DNA from: a bacterium UBA4637
Lineage (GTDB): Bacteria; Bacteroidota; Bacteroidia; Bacteroidales; Bacteroidaceae
NCBI GenBank assembly: GCA_002405875.1
Contig: DHMR01000076.1
Span: 1 to 6,577 of the forward strand
Length of the DNA stretch: 6,577 nucleotides
Reading direction: 5' to 3'
Shown: positions 1 to 5,744 of the stretch, one piece after another
Position numbering within the stretch: position 1 is the first letter of the stretch
Layout of the letters: the number at the start of each line of letters is the position of its first letter
The notes under the pieces: generated by a model
What the model saw: only the letters and a program-made list of their open reading frames with translations
The model's database searches: none
Told to the model about the DNA's origin: nothing
Made by a program: the position numbers and the translations under genes

Positions 1-1448
1 TTCTCGGAAGCCTTCTTGTCCCAAACGCCATCCACGTTGAACTGTGGGTCGTAGGCATTCTTCACGTAGTCGCCTGCGTGGTGAGCATACAAATCCTTGT
101 TGACGCAAGCAGCGACGAAGTTGTTGTCCAACTCGTCGATGAGGTAGAACTTACCCTGGAGGTCAACCATTGGGCGAGTCTCGCCCTTCTTATTAATAAG
201 GTATAGGGCTGGAATGTTAGCATCCTTAGCCACCTTGGCATCGTCGGCACCGAAGGTAGGTGCAATGTGAACGATACCAGTACCGTCTTCTGTTGTCACA
301 TAGTCGCCAAGGATCACACGGAAAGCCTCGCTCTCCATCTCCACGAATTGATCGCGACCATCCTCAGAGGCAAATACCTTCTCAGGATGAGCGGCAGCAT
401 ATTCTGTCACAAACTTAGGAGCGAAGTCGTCCACCTTCTCGCAAGGCTTCACCCAAGGCATCAACTGCTCGTAGTGCATGCCTTCGAGCTCTGTACCCTT
501 CATGCGGTCAACGATGCGCCAAGGGCACTGCTTCTTCTCCTTGTCGAATGGCAGGAGGTCGCCCTCCTTGCACTCCTGGTCTGCCTTCAAGTAAGCGTTG
601 ATACGGCTCTCGGCCATAATCAAGGTCATTGGCTCGCCATTATAGAGATTATAGGTTTCGATGGCTACGTAGTCAATCTTAGGACCCACACAGAGAGCCA
701 CGTTGGATGGCAAAGTCCAAGGAGTTGTGGTCCATGCGATGAAGTATGGTTTGCCCCACTTGGTCCACTCAGCCTTAGGATCCTTGATGAGGAACTGTAC
801 AGTGGTGGTGAGGTCCTTCACGTCGCGATAGCAACCAGGCTGGTTCAACTCGTGGGAGCTCAAACCGGTACCTGCGCCTGGAGAATATGGTTGGATGGTG
901 TATCCCTTGTAGAGCAAGCCCTTGTTGTAGAGCTGCTTGAGGAGCCACCACAGCGTCTCGATGTATTTGTTGTCGTAAGTGATGTAAGGGTGGTCGAGGT
1001 CAACAAAGTAACCCATCTTCTCGGTCAGTTCACGCCACTCAGCGGTGAACTTCATCACGTTCTCACGACACTTGTGGTTGTAATCCTCTGTAGAGATATA
1101 CTTGTCGGAAGCCTTGTTGTCAATATCCTTCTTGGTGATACCCAATTCCTTTTCGACACCGAGCTCAACAGGCAGTCCGTGGGTATCCCATCCAGCCTTA
1201 CGGTGAACCTGGAAACCCTTCATAGTCTTATATCTGTTGAATGTATCCTTGATACTACGTGCTAGCACGTGGTGAATACCAGGGTGTCCGTTTGCAGATG
1301 GAGGTCCCTCGAAGAAGATAAACTGAGGGCAGCCTTCACGCTCATCAATAGACTTGTGGAAGATATCATTCTTCTCCCACTCTGCGAGTACGTCATTGTT
1401 GGTCTTTGTCAAGTTCAGACCATTGTGTTCGGCAAATTTCTTAGCCAT
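1..1448 (-). CDS. ileS: Isoleucyl-tRNA synthetase, type 2 (N-terminal part, truncated by window edge)
   Basis: This cytosolic class I aminoacyl-tRNA synthetase activates isoleucine with ATP and charges tRNA-Ile. The start is the ATG at 1446-1448 (MAKKFAEHNGLNL), about 30 nt downstream of a good promoter. The frame is open to position 1, giving 482 visible residues of a protein that normally has about 1,100 or more; the KMSKS loop and anticodon-binding domain lie outside. Visible motifs, in order: GPPSANG at residues 48-54, the altered class I signature GIHH at 57-60, GWDTHGLPVE at 86-95, the CP1 editing-domain motif TTTPWTLPSN at 240-249, and the editing motif GTGIVHIAP...GADD at 389-403. The segment SPGAGTGLSSHE (189-200) sits where many type-2 enzymes have a CPxCGT-like cysteine pair; that pair is absent here. 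No T-box leader is present, as the 5' UTR is short. The family assignment is secure. The bacterial type-2 (mupirocin-resistant class) assignment is from the motifs. Confidence 0.98.
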   Translation of the reverse strand, partial: MAKKFAEHNGLNLTKTNNDVLAEWEKNDIFHKSIDEREGCPQFIFFEGPPSANGHPGIHHVLARSIKDTFNRYKTMKGFQVHRKAGWDTHGLPVELGVEKELGITKKDIDNKASDKYISTEDYNHKCRENVMKFTAEWRELTEKMGYFVDLDHPYITYDNKYIETLWWLLKQLYNKGLLYKGYTIQPYSPGAGTGLSSHELNQPGCYRDVKDLTTTVQFLIKDPKAEWTKWGKPYFIAWTTTPWTLPSNVALCVGPKIDYVAIETYNLYNGEPMTLIMAESRINAYLKADQECKEGDLLPFDKEKKQCPWRIVDRMKGTELEGMHYEQLMPWVKPCEKVDDFAPKFVTEYAAAHPEKVFASEDGRDQFVEMESEAFRVILGDYVTTEDGTGIVHIAPTFGADDAKVAKDANIPALYLINKKGETRPMVDLQGKFYLIDELDNNFVAACVNKDLYAHHAGDYVKNAYDPQFNVDGVWDKKASE

Positions 1449-1487
1449 AGTTGTATATTAATTTATTATTTGTTTTCTTTTTGGGCG

Positions 1488-1519
1488 CAAAGTTACGAAA
1501 AAAAAAGCGTTTTCCCAAA
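1488..1519 (-). promoter_or_regulatory. Bacteroidetes-type promoter of ileS
   Basis: Read on the minus strand, a perfect -7 element TAACTTTG (1488-1495) lies 20 nt downstream of a TTTG -33 element (1516-1519). This matches the TTTG / TAnnTTTG promoter of the Bacteroidetes primary sigma factor, whose usual spacing is about 19-21. Transcription should start near 1480, leaving an AT-rich leader of roughly 30 nt before the ileS ATG with no strong Shine-Dalgarno. A poorer second candidate lies farther upstream: TGTCTTTG at 1580-1587 with TTTG at 1606-1609. Confidence 0.8.
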
Positions 1520-1634
1520 AATAGAAACGTTTTTTTCACTTTATGCTCTTACATTACCAAGAAATAATCAATTATATGACAAAGACATAATCCATTTAGA
1601 AAGTACAAAAACATGATTTTATCTTGACATAAGG

Positions 1635-1679
1635 AAAAAGTGGGTAGAGATGCATTTTTACACATCCCCACCCACTTTT
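1635..1679 (-). terminator. Intrinsic terminator of the smr-nadE operon
   Basis: On the minus strand, a hairpin with arms 1663-1679 and 1636-1652 (core GTGGGTGGGGATG / CATCTCTACCCAC) encloses a 10-nt loop and is followed by a run of five T. Two positions form G-U wobbles in minus-strand RNA but would be A-C mismatches in plus-strand RNA, so selection appears to act on the leftward transcript. It lies about 110 nt after the nadE stop and before the ileS promoter, separating the two transcription units. Confidence 0.85.
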
Positions 1680-1680
1680 G

Positions 1681-1755
1681 TTTTTTCCTCCCGAGGAAAA
1701 AATTCAAACTACGGGAGGTTTTATATTTTTCCTCCCGAGGAAGCAATTTTTTCCT
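1681..1755. repeat. Compact nested inverted-repeat cluster in the nadE 3' region
   Basis: The heptamer CCTCCCG occurs at 1687-1693 and 1731-1737, and its inverse CGGGAGG at 1712-1718. The first copy sits in a perfect palindrome with 10-nt arms (1681-1690 and 1693-1702, centre CC). The second has 6-nt arms (1729-1734 and 1737-1742). An outer 11-nt inverted repeat (AGGAAAAAATT at 1694-1704, AATTTTTTCCT at 1745-1755) encloses the inner CGGGAGG/CCTCCCG hairpin. The outer stem and the 1681-1702 hairpin share bases, so they exclude each other. No coding potential is evident. This could be a small dispersed repeat of the REP or MITE type, or a 3' UTR structure. Confidence 0.6.
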
Positions 1756-1787
1756 AGGGGGATTTTGCACTAAAATCAGAAATTATT

Positions 1788-3788
1788 TTACAGGTTTTCA
1801 GCTTCCTGCAACCAAATCGTACTCGTGGCATCGCTCGGCATACGCCAATCCCCCCTTGGGCTAAGGCTTACGCTACCCACCTTCGGACCATCTGGCAAGC
1901 AACTTCGCTTAAACTGCTGGTTGAAGAAGCGACGAACAAATGTCTTCAACCATTTTTTGATGGTCTCCTCATCATAACTATCAGGATCATTGTCGCTTAT
2001 CTTCACTCGTTCACCCGAAGTTTCAAGGAATGCCTTCTTCGCCAGCATAAAGATTTTGGCAGGTCGGAAACCAAATCGCAAGAAATAATAGAGGAAGAAG
2101 TCATGCAACTCGTAAGGCCCTACGAGATCTTCCGTCTTCTGCTTGATGTTGCCGTTTTCATCTGCCGGAATCAATTCCGGACTAATCGGAGTGTCGATAA
2201 TATCTTGCAAGGTGGCACGACTCTGTTCATCCACCCCACTCTCTGCCACATAGTTGACCAAGTGGCGAATCAAGGTTTTTGGAATGCTGGCATTCACTCC
2301 ATACATACTCATGTGGTCGCCATTGTAGGTAGCCCACCCCAATGCTAATTCCGAGAGATCTCCCGTACCGATGACCATACCACCTAGTTTGTTGGCCAAG
2401 TCCATGAGAATCTGCGTGCGTTCACGAGCCTGTGAGTTCTCATAAGTCACATCATGTACACTGGCATCCTGCTCTATGTCAGCAAAATGCTGCGTCACCG
2501 CCTTGGCGATGCTAATCTCCTTAATCGTGATTCCTAAGCTCTGCATCAAGGAGATGGCATTGTTGTAAGTTCGGTCGGTCGTACCAAATCCTGGCATCGT
2601 CACTCCGACAATACCCTTGCGGTTCATCCCCAACTTATCGAAGGTCTTCACGCAAACGAGCAAGGCCAAGGTAGAATCCAAGCCGCCGCTGATACCAACG
2701 ACCACCGTCTTGGCATGCGTATGTACAATACGCTTCGCCAAGCCCATCACCTGGATATTGAAGATTTCCTCGCAAGATGCTTTCATGTCTCCACTCGCTG
2801 GGATGAACGGATGAGGGTTGACCTCACGCTCCAACGTAAAGTCACGAAGATTCTCCACAGGAGAAGCCTCGATGACACGGATACCAAACTGCTTGTCGAG
2901 GACAGAGAACTTGATGTTGCGTTGTGCATTAACATAAGTAGAATTGGTACGACGCTCGGAACGAAGTTTCTCGACATCTATCTGAGCCACAACCATTTGA
3001 GGCTCTATACTGAAGCGTTCGCTTTCAGTCAGCAACTTGCCGTTTTCATAAATCAAGGCATTGCCGCCATACACGACATCCTGGGTACTCTCGCCAAAGC
3101 CACAGGAACTATACACATAGCCCGTGATGGTACGCGCACTCTGTTGGGAAAGAAGGCTCTTGAGATAGTTGTTCTTGCCAATCAACTCATCAGTAGCAGA
3201 AAGGTTGAAGATCACATCGGCACCCGCCAAAGCCAACTTGTTGCTTGGAGGAGCTGGAGCCCAAACATCCTCGCAAATTTCCACGCCAAATTGGAAGCCA
3301 TCAAAAGTTCGGAAAAGCTGCACGTCTGGTGTCAATCTCACCTTATGCCCCGCGAATCTCACCTCTTGCTCTCTCAAATCCTGAGCCGAGGCAAACCAGC
3401 GTTTCTCATAGAACTCACTATAATTTGGCAAATAAGTCTTCGGCACAATGCCCAAAATCTGACCGTGCTGGATGACGATGCCACAATTCAGCAACAAGTC
3501 GCCCACCACAACAGGAGCGCCCACAATAGAAATAATGTCAAGCTTGCGAGTAAAGTCTAGCAGCATCATAATACTTTGCTCCGTAGCCTCCAGCAAGATT
3601 TGCTGACGGAAGAGATCCTGGCAAGTATAGCCCGTAATTGACAACTCCGGAAAAGTAATAACCTCTACGCCCTTTCCCTCAGCCAAAACGATTTGCTCCT
3701 CTATCTTCTGTGTATTAAAGATGACATCCCCAACTCTGACGGCAGGAATAGCACTCGCCACCTTGATAAAACCATACTTCATATTCAT
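1788..3788 (-). CDS. nadE: Glutamine-dependent NAD+ synthetase
   Basis: This 666-residue cytosolic enzyme makes NAD+ from deamido-NAD+ with ATP, using ammonia released from glutamine; it is the last step of NAD synthesis. Residues 1 to about 290 form the nitrilase-like glutaminase domain, with the Glu-Lys-Cys triad recognisable as E48 (FPELSITGY), K117 (PKTYLPNY) and C172 (VEICEDVW). Residues from about 330 to 666 form the PP-loop synthetase domain, with SGGLDS at 367-372, the GTGDLSELALGWATYNGDH block at 474-492 and LPDGPKVGSVSLSPRGDWR at 631-649. The length fits the long two-domain NadE type known from Mycobacterium (about 680). All key residues are intact. The ATG at 3786-3788 is used; a second in-frame ATG two codons later (3780-3782) is equally possible. 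It lies 54 nt after the smr gene on the same strand, with no convincing promoter between them, so co-transcription is likely. Confidence 0.98.
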   Translation of the reverse strand: MNMKYGFIKVASAIPAVRVGDVIFNTQKIEEQIVLAEGKGVEVITFPELSITGYTCQDLFRQQILLEATEQSIMMLLDFTRKLDIISIVGAPVVVGDLLLNCGIVIQHGQILGIVPKTYLPNYSEFYEKRWFASAQDLREQEVRFAGHKVRLTPDVQLFRTFDGFQFGVEICEDVWAPAPPSNKLALAGADVIFNLSATDELIGKNNYLKSLLSQQSARTITGYVYSSCGFGESTQDVVYGGNALIYENGKLLTESERFSIEPQMVVAQIDVEKLRSERRTNSTYVNAQRNIKFSVLDKQFGIRVIEASPVENLRDFTLEREVNPHPFIPASGDMKASCEEIFNIQVMGLAKRIVHTHAKTVVVGISGGLDSTLALLVCVKTFDKLGMNRKGIVGVTMPGFGTTDRTYNNAISLMQSLGITIKEISIAKAVTQHFADIEQDASVHDVTYENSQARERTQILMDLANKLGGMVIGTGDLSELALGWATYNGDHMSMYGVNASIPKTLIRHLVNYVAESGVDEQSRATLQDIIDTPISPELIPADENGNIKQKTEDLVGPYELHDFFLYYFLRFGFRPAKIFMLAKKAFLETSGERVKISDNDPDSYDEETIKKWLKTFVRRFFNQQFKRSCLPDGPKVGSVSLSPRGDWRMPSDATSTIWLQEAENL

Positions 3789-3842
3789 AATCCAGAATGT
3801 TAAAGTTTTAAACCTTATTCAAACTTGTCCTAGGCGCATCCA

Positions 3843-4985
3843 TTAACGGATTGTCACCTGAGTCGCTCCATACCCATACTCCTGGAAAGAAGCATCTTGG
3901 TAAACACATGGCTTATAGCGATAGTTCAACTCATGGATGAGAGCCTGACGCAACACACCTTCGCCCTTGCCATGGATGAAGATAATCTTCTGACCTTTCT
4001 TGTTCTTATACTCAGCCATGGTCTTCTTGAAAACATCCAACTGGTAGTGCAAGATGTCAGCGGCATTCATGCCGGCAGTCGTCTCCAACACCTCATCGGC
4101 ATGCAAATCAACAACAACCGTACCATCGTCTTTCTTGCGTTTTTTCTTCTCTTGGTTGGTTACCACCTTCTCATCCTTATACATCTGCTCCTTTAGGCGT
4201 TTGGAGTCGACGACCAACGGACGAGCGACCTCATCGTTCTCTACGATGGTGAAGAGCAATGCGGGCATCTCGAAGAAATCATTCTCCTCGAAAAGATGAA
4301 GTTTGTAGAACTTCACGGGATCCAAACGGAATTGTACGTCCGTAGCAGGCTTGAGCAAGAAAGGTTTGTCTTTCTTGTAGGCGGTCATTTGAATGGCAAT
4401 ATGTCCCATCTCGTTGAGAATCTCACGCCCAAATTCCTCAATAAACAATTTCGTATTTGGCTCCACCTCTCCGCAAGACTTCAATGTCCAAGCATTGCCC
4501 TCGGCTACGAGATAAGAGTAATGGATATAATAATTGCTGTCGTTCACAAAATACGTTTCAAATCGAGTGTGGGTAATCTCCTTGATGTCAATTGGAACAA
4601 AAGCCAAGTAGGCACTAAGCTTGTTACCGCCATTACGTTCCTTGGCTGGAGCCTGGAAAGTAATCTCACGGTCAGCCGCATCATACTCCTCGACATTCAT
4701 ATCGACGTTAGTATCATGCTCGTTGAGAATAGACTTGATGCTGCGACTATCATGTTTCAACTCTGTATTGGCACGCTCCTCAGCTGCTTGTTTGGCATCC
4801 ATTTTGGCGGAAATCATCTTGCCCATGGCATAGTCATCTTGCTCAACGACCACCACATCGTGAATAGAAGTTGGTATTTCAAAACCATCTTCGTCCTCTA
4901 CCAATACGATATCTTTACCTTGGAAGCCCGAGATTTTACCACCGCCGACTTCGCTTAGGAATCTTACTTTATCTCCTATCTTCAT
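3843..4985 (-). CDS. DUF2027 protein with C-terminal Smr domain
   Basis: This 380-residue soluble protein has no signal peptide or membrane segment. Residues 1 to about 48 (MKIGDKVRFLSEVGGGKISG) look like a small KOW/SH3-type barrel. A DUF2027 region occupies roughly 50-260. A lysine-rich linker (KKKRKK around 280-285) precedes the Smr domain at about 288-380. The Smr domain shows the expected DLH (293-295), HGKGEGVLR (338-346) and a terminal GYGATQVTI strand. Smr domains act on nucleic acids; in E. coli SmrB the domain cleaves mRNA at collided ribosomes, and in MutS2 it follows a KOW domain. There are no MutS ATPase or clamp domains here, so it is not MutS2. The substrate in Bacteroidetes is unknown to me; a ribosome- or RNA-directed role is inference. 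The start is the first ATG after a good promoter, with a leader of about 35 nt. Confidence 0.93.
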   Translation of the reverse strand: MKIGDKVRFLSEVGGGKISGFQGKDIVLVEDEDGFEIPTSIHDVVVVEQDDYAMGKMISAKMDAKQAAEERANTELKHDSRSIKSILNEHDTNVDMNVEEYDAADREITFQAPAKERNGGNKLSAYLAFVPIDIKEITHTRFETYFVNDSNYYIHYSYLVAEGNAWTLKSCGEVEPNTKLFIEEFGREILNEMGHIAIQMTAYKKDKPFLLKPATDVQFRLDPVKFYKLHLFEENDFFEMPALLFTIVENDEVARPLVVDSKRLKEQMYKDEKVVTNQEKKKRKKDDGTVVVDLHADEVLETTAGMNAADILHYQLDVFKKTMAEYKNKKGQKIIFIHGKGEGVLRQALIHELNYRYKPCVYQDASFQEYGYGATQVTIR

Positions 4986-5028
4986 ACGTATATATAATTA
5001 AGATGTATATTAACTTCAAATATTTTTG

Positions 5029-5056
5029 CAAAGATATAAAAGATATTCTAAACAAA
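5029..5056 (-). promoter_or_regulatory. Putative promoter of smr-nadE
   Basis: On the minus strand, TATCTTTG (5029-5036) is a perfect TAnnTTTG -7 element placed about 45 nt before the smr ATG. The -33 element is less clear: TTTG at 5053-5056 gives a short spacer of 16, while TTTC at 5058-5061 gives a normal spacer of 21 but one mismatch. The predicted leader is about 35 nt and AT-rich. Confidence 0.65.
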
Positions 5057-5159
5057 AGAAATATTTATCTTTTTTATCACTCCAAGCAACAGTTTTTCAC
5101 TTGTCATTCCTATCCTTATTGTTATCCCCTAGCAAATGTCACATCCCATCTGCCACTTA

Positions 5160-5173
5160 TTGACCTACGTCAA
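5160..5173. promoter_or_regulatory. FNR-box-like palindrome 1
   Basis: TTGAC-N4-GTCAA is a perfect inverted repeat with 5-nt arms. It has the same geometry as the CRP/FNR-superfamily box TTGAT-N4-ATCAA. It lies about 115 nt upstream of the putative start of the small-peptide transcript. Arms this short can arise by chance, so operator function is tentative. Confidence 0.3.
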
Positions 5174-5191
5174 CCCGCCTAGTTCATTCTC

Positions 5192-5205
5192 TTGACATGT
5201 ATCAA
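5192..5205. promoter_or_regulatory. FNR-box-like palindrome 2
   Basis: TTGAC-N4-ATCAA matches nine of the ten specified positions of an FNR/DNR-type box and shares its left half-site with the palindrome at 5160-5173. The two centres are 32 nt apart, about three helical turns. Function is inferred only from shape and position. Confidence 0.35.
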
Positions 5206-5228
5206 AAAATGATGAATATTTGCAATTT

Positions 5229-5246
5229 TGTCATGTCTTTGTGACA
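5229..5246. promoter_or_regulatory. Palindrome TGTCA-N8-TGACA occupying the -33 position
   Basis: This is a perfect 5-nt inverted repeat around an 8-nt centre. Its centre lies about 40-43 nt upstream of the transcript start expected from the -7 element at 5267-5274. That is where class II activators bind, and a correctly spaced TTTG -33 element is missing. The site is therefore a candidate activator operator for the small-peptide unit. Confidence 0.35.
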
Positions 5247-5266
5247 GTTTTTCAATAAATAGGCAT

Positions 5267-5274
5267 TAACTTTG
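5267..5274 (+). promoter_or_regulatory. -7 element of the small-peptide transcription unit
   Basis: TAACTTTG is a perfect Bacteroidetes -7 element and is identical to that of ileS. The only upstream TTTG (5238-5241) leaves a spacer of 25, too long for the usual 19-21, so the -33 contact seems missing or replaced by an activator. The start should fall near 5278-5281, giving a leader of about 80 nt to the ATG at 5361, or 26 nt to the ATG at 5307. Confidence 0.6.
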
Positions 5275-5360
5275 CACTCGAAAAGGATGAGATTGTTAAA
5301 AGGATAATGTTAAACAGGATGCCTCAAACGGAGGCTCCACAAAAGAAAGGAAATGAAATT

Positions 5361-5450
5361 ATGATGACAACAGTAATGATTTTCGCAGTCGTAGCAATCA
5401 TGATTGCCAAGGCTGTAAATGTAAACGACAAGATGGAAATGGGTAAGTAA
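5361..5450 (+). CDS. Small hydrophobic single-helix peptide (29 aa; 47 aa with alternative start)
   Basis: I do not recognise this protein. It begins MMTTVMIFAVVAIMIAK and ends with a polar tail (VNVNDKMEMGK). Residues 3-16 form an uninterrupted hydrophobic run that could be a short membrane helix, followed by a lysine. Methionine is unusually frequent (6 of 29). The start at 5361 is preferred because GAAAGGA lies 10 nt upstream in a context nearly identical to that of the next small ORF. An in-frame ATG at 5307-5309, behind AAAAGGATA, would give 47 residues with a charged N-terminal extension (LNRMPQTEAPQKKGNEI). A GCCTC/GAGGC hairpin at 5321-5335 lies between the two starts. It follows a good -7 element and precedes a second small ORF on the same strand. 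It may be an inner-membrane small protein or a toxin-like peptide, but nothing in the sequence decides. Confidence 0.55.
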   Translation: MMTTVMIFAVVAIMIAKAVNVNDKMEMGK

Positions 5451-5529
5451 TTGCCCTTCCCAACAAGGTAAAAAGAATCGGGCGTCATTGCCCACAGTAT
5501 TAACTTATTTAAAAGAAAGGATAACAATT

Positions 5530-5649
5530 ATGAGAACAATGTACGAAAACATCAAGAAAGCTTTGAGAAGCTTGATTGAGAACTACATGTACGCCATGGA
5601 AATGTATGGCGAGGCTTTGTCTAGAAGCCGTGGTTGCGCTTGTGCTTAA
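5530..5649 (+). CDS. Small amphipathic peptide with C-terminal Cys-Ala-Cys-Ala (39 aa)
   Basis: I do not recognise this 39-residue product. Residues 1 to about 31 (from MRTMYENIKKALRSLIENYM on) are free of proline, and only G27 interrupts them. They alternate charged and hydrophobic or aromatic positions as in an amphipathic helix, with four tyrosines (5, 19, 21, 26). The tail is SRSRGCACA, a basic stretch with both cysteines (36 and 38) in a CxC arrangement. That could bind a metal, form a disulfide or be modified. There is no signal peptide. Translation starts at ATG 5530-5532 behind AAAAGAAAGGA with an 8-nt spacer, a block almost duplicated before the upstream small ORF. It is 79 nt downstream of that ORF with only a weak possible promoter between (TAACTTAT near 5502), so the two probably share a transcript ending at 5745-5781. 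It could be a regulator, a membrane-surface peptide or a precursor peptide; no modification gene is visible. Confidence 0.6.
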   Translation: MRTMYENIKKALRSLIENYMYAMEMYGEALSRSRGCACA

Positions 5650-5744
5650 AGGTTTGTTCCCGACGGCATAACTACGCAGGAAAAAGATATTGCAAGCCAA
5701 TGTCTTGAGTGATAATGATTGTAATTACGTTTGTATGATATGAA

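Noticed and set aside
267..1265. Long plus-strand open frame (332 codons) opposite ileS
   Set aside because: It is fully antisense to the well-supported ileS frame, its translation has no recognisable domain, and long antisense frames are common opposite coding DNA of this composition.
1449..1640. Possible T-box or other amino-acid-sensing leader for ileS
   Set aside because: The best promoter leaves only about 30 nt of leader, too short for a T-box, and no specifier or antiterminator structure is visible.
1549..1770. Minus-strand open frame of 73 codons over the intergenic repeats
   Set aside because: It runs through the terminator and the palindromes, and its repeated FFLGRKK-like peptide simply reflects the DNA repeat.
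2715..3560. Plus-strand open frame (281 codons) opposite nadE
   Set aside because: It lies entirely inside nadE on the other strand, with no promoter, no family resemblance and low-complexity hydrophobic and basic content.
3789..3842. Separate promoter for nadE in the 54-nt gap
   Set aside because: Only imperfect matches such as TAAGGTTT exist, and no properly spaced TTTG / TAnnTTTG pair is present, so read-through from the smr promoter is simpler.
4296..4958. Plus-strand open frame (220 codons) opposite the Smr gene
   Set aside because: The opposite frame has clear DUF2027-Smr motifs and a promoter. This one has neither domain signs nor an initiation site.
5089..5254. Direct repeat of ACAGTTTTTCA (5089-5099 and 5244-5254) with nearby TTGTCAT words
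   Set aside because: An 11-nt T-rich word repeated once in an AT-rich intergenic region is weak evidence, and no third copy or regular spacing is seen.
5310..5527. Overlapping minus-strand open frames opposite the first small ORF
   Set aside because: They have no ribosome site or promoter of their own, and the hydrophobic stretch is a by-product of the AT-rich plus-strand coding segment.
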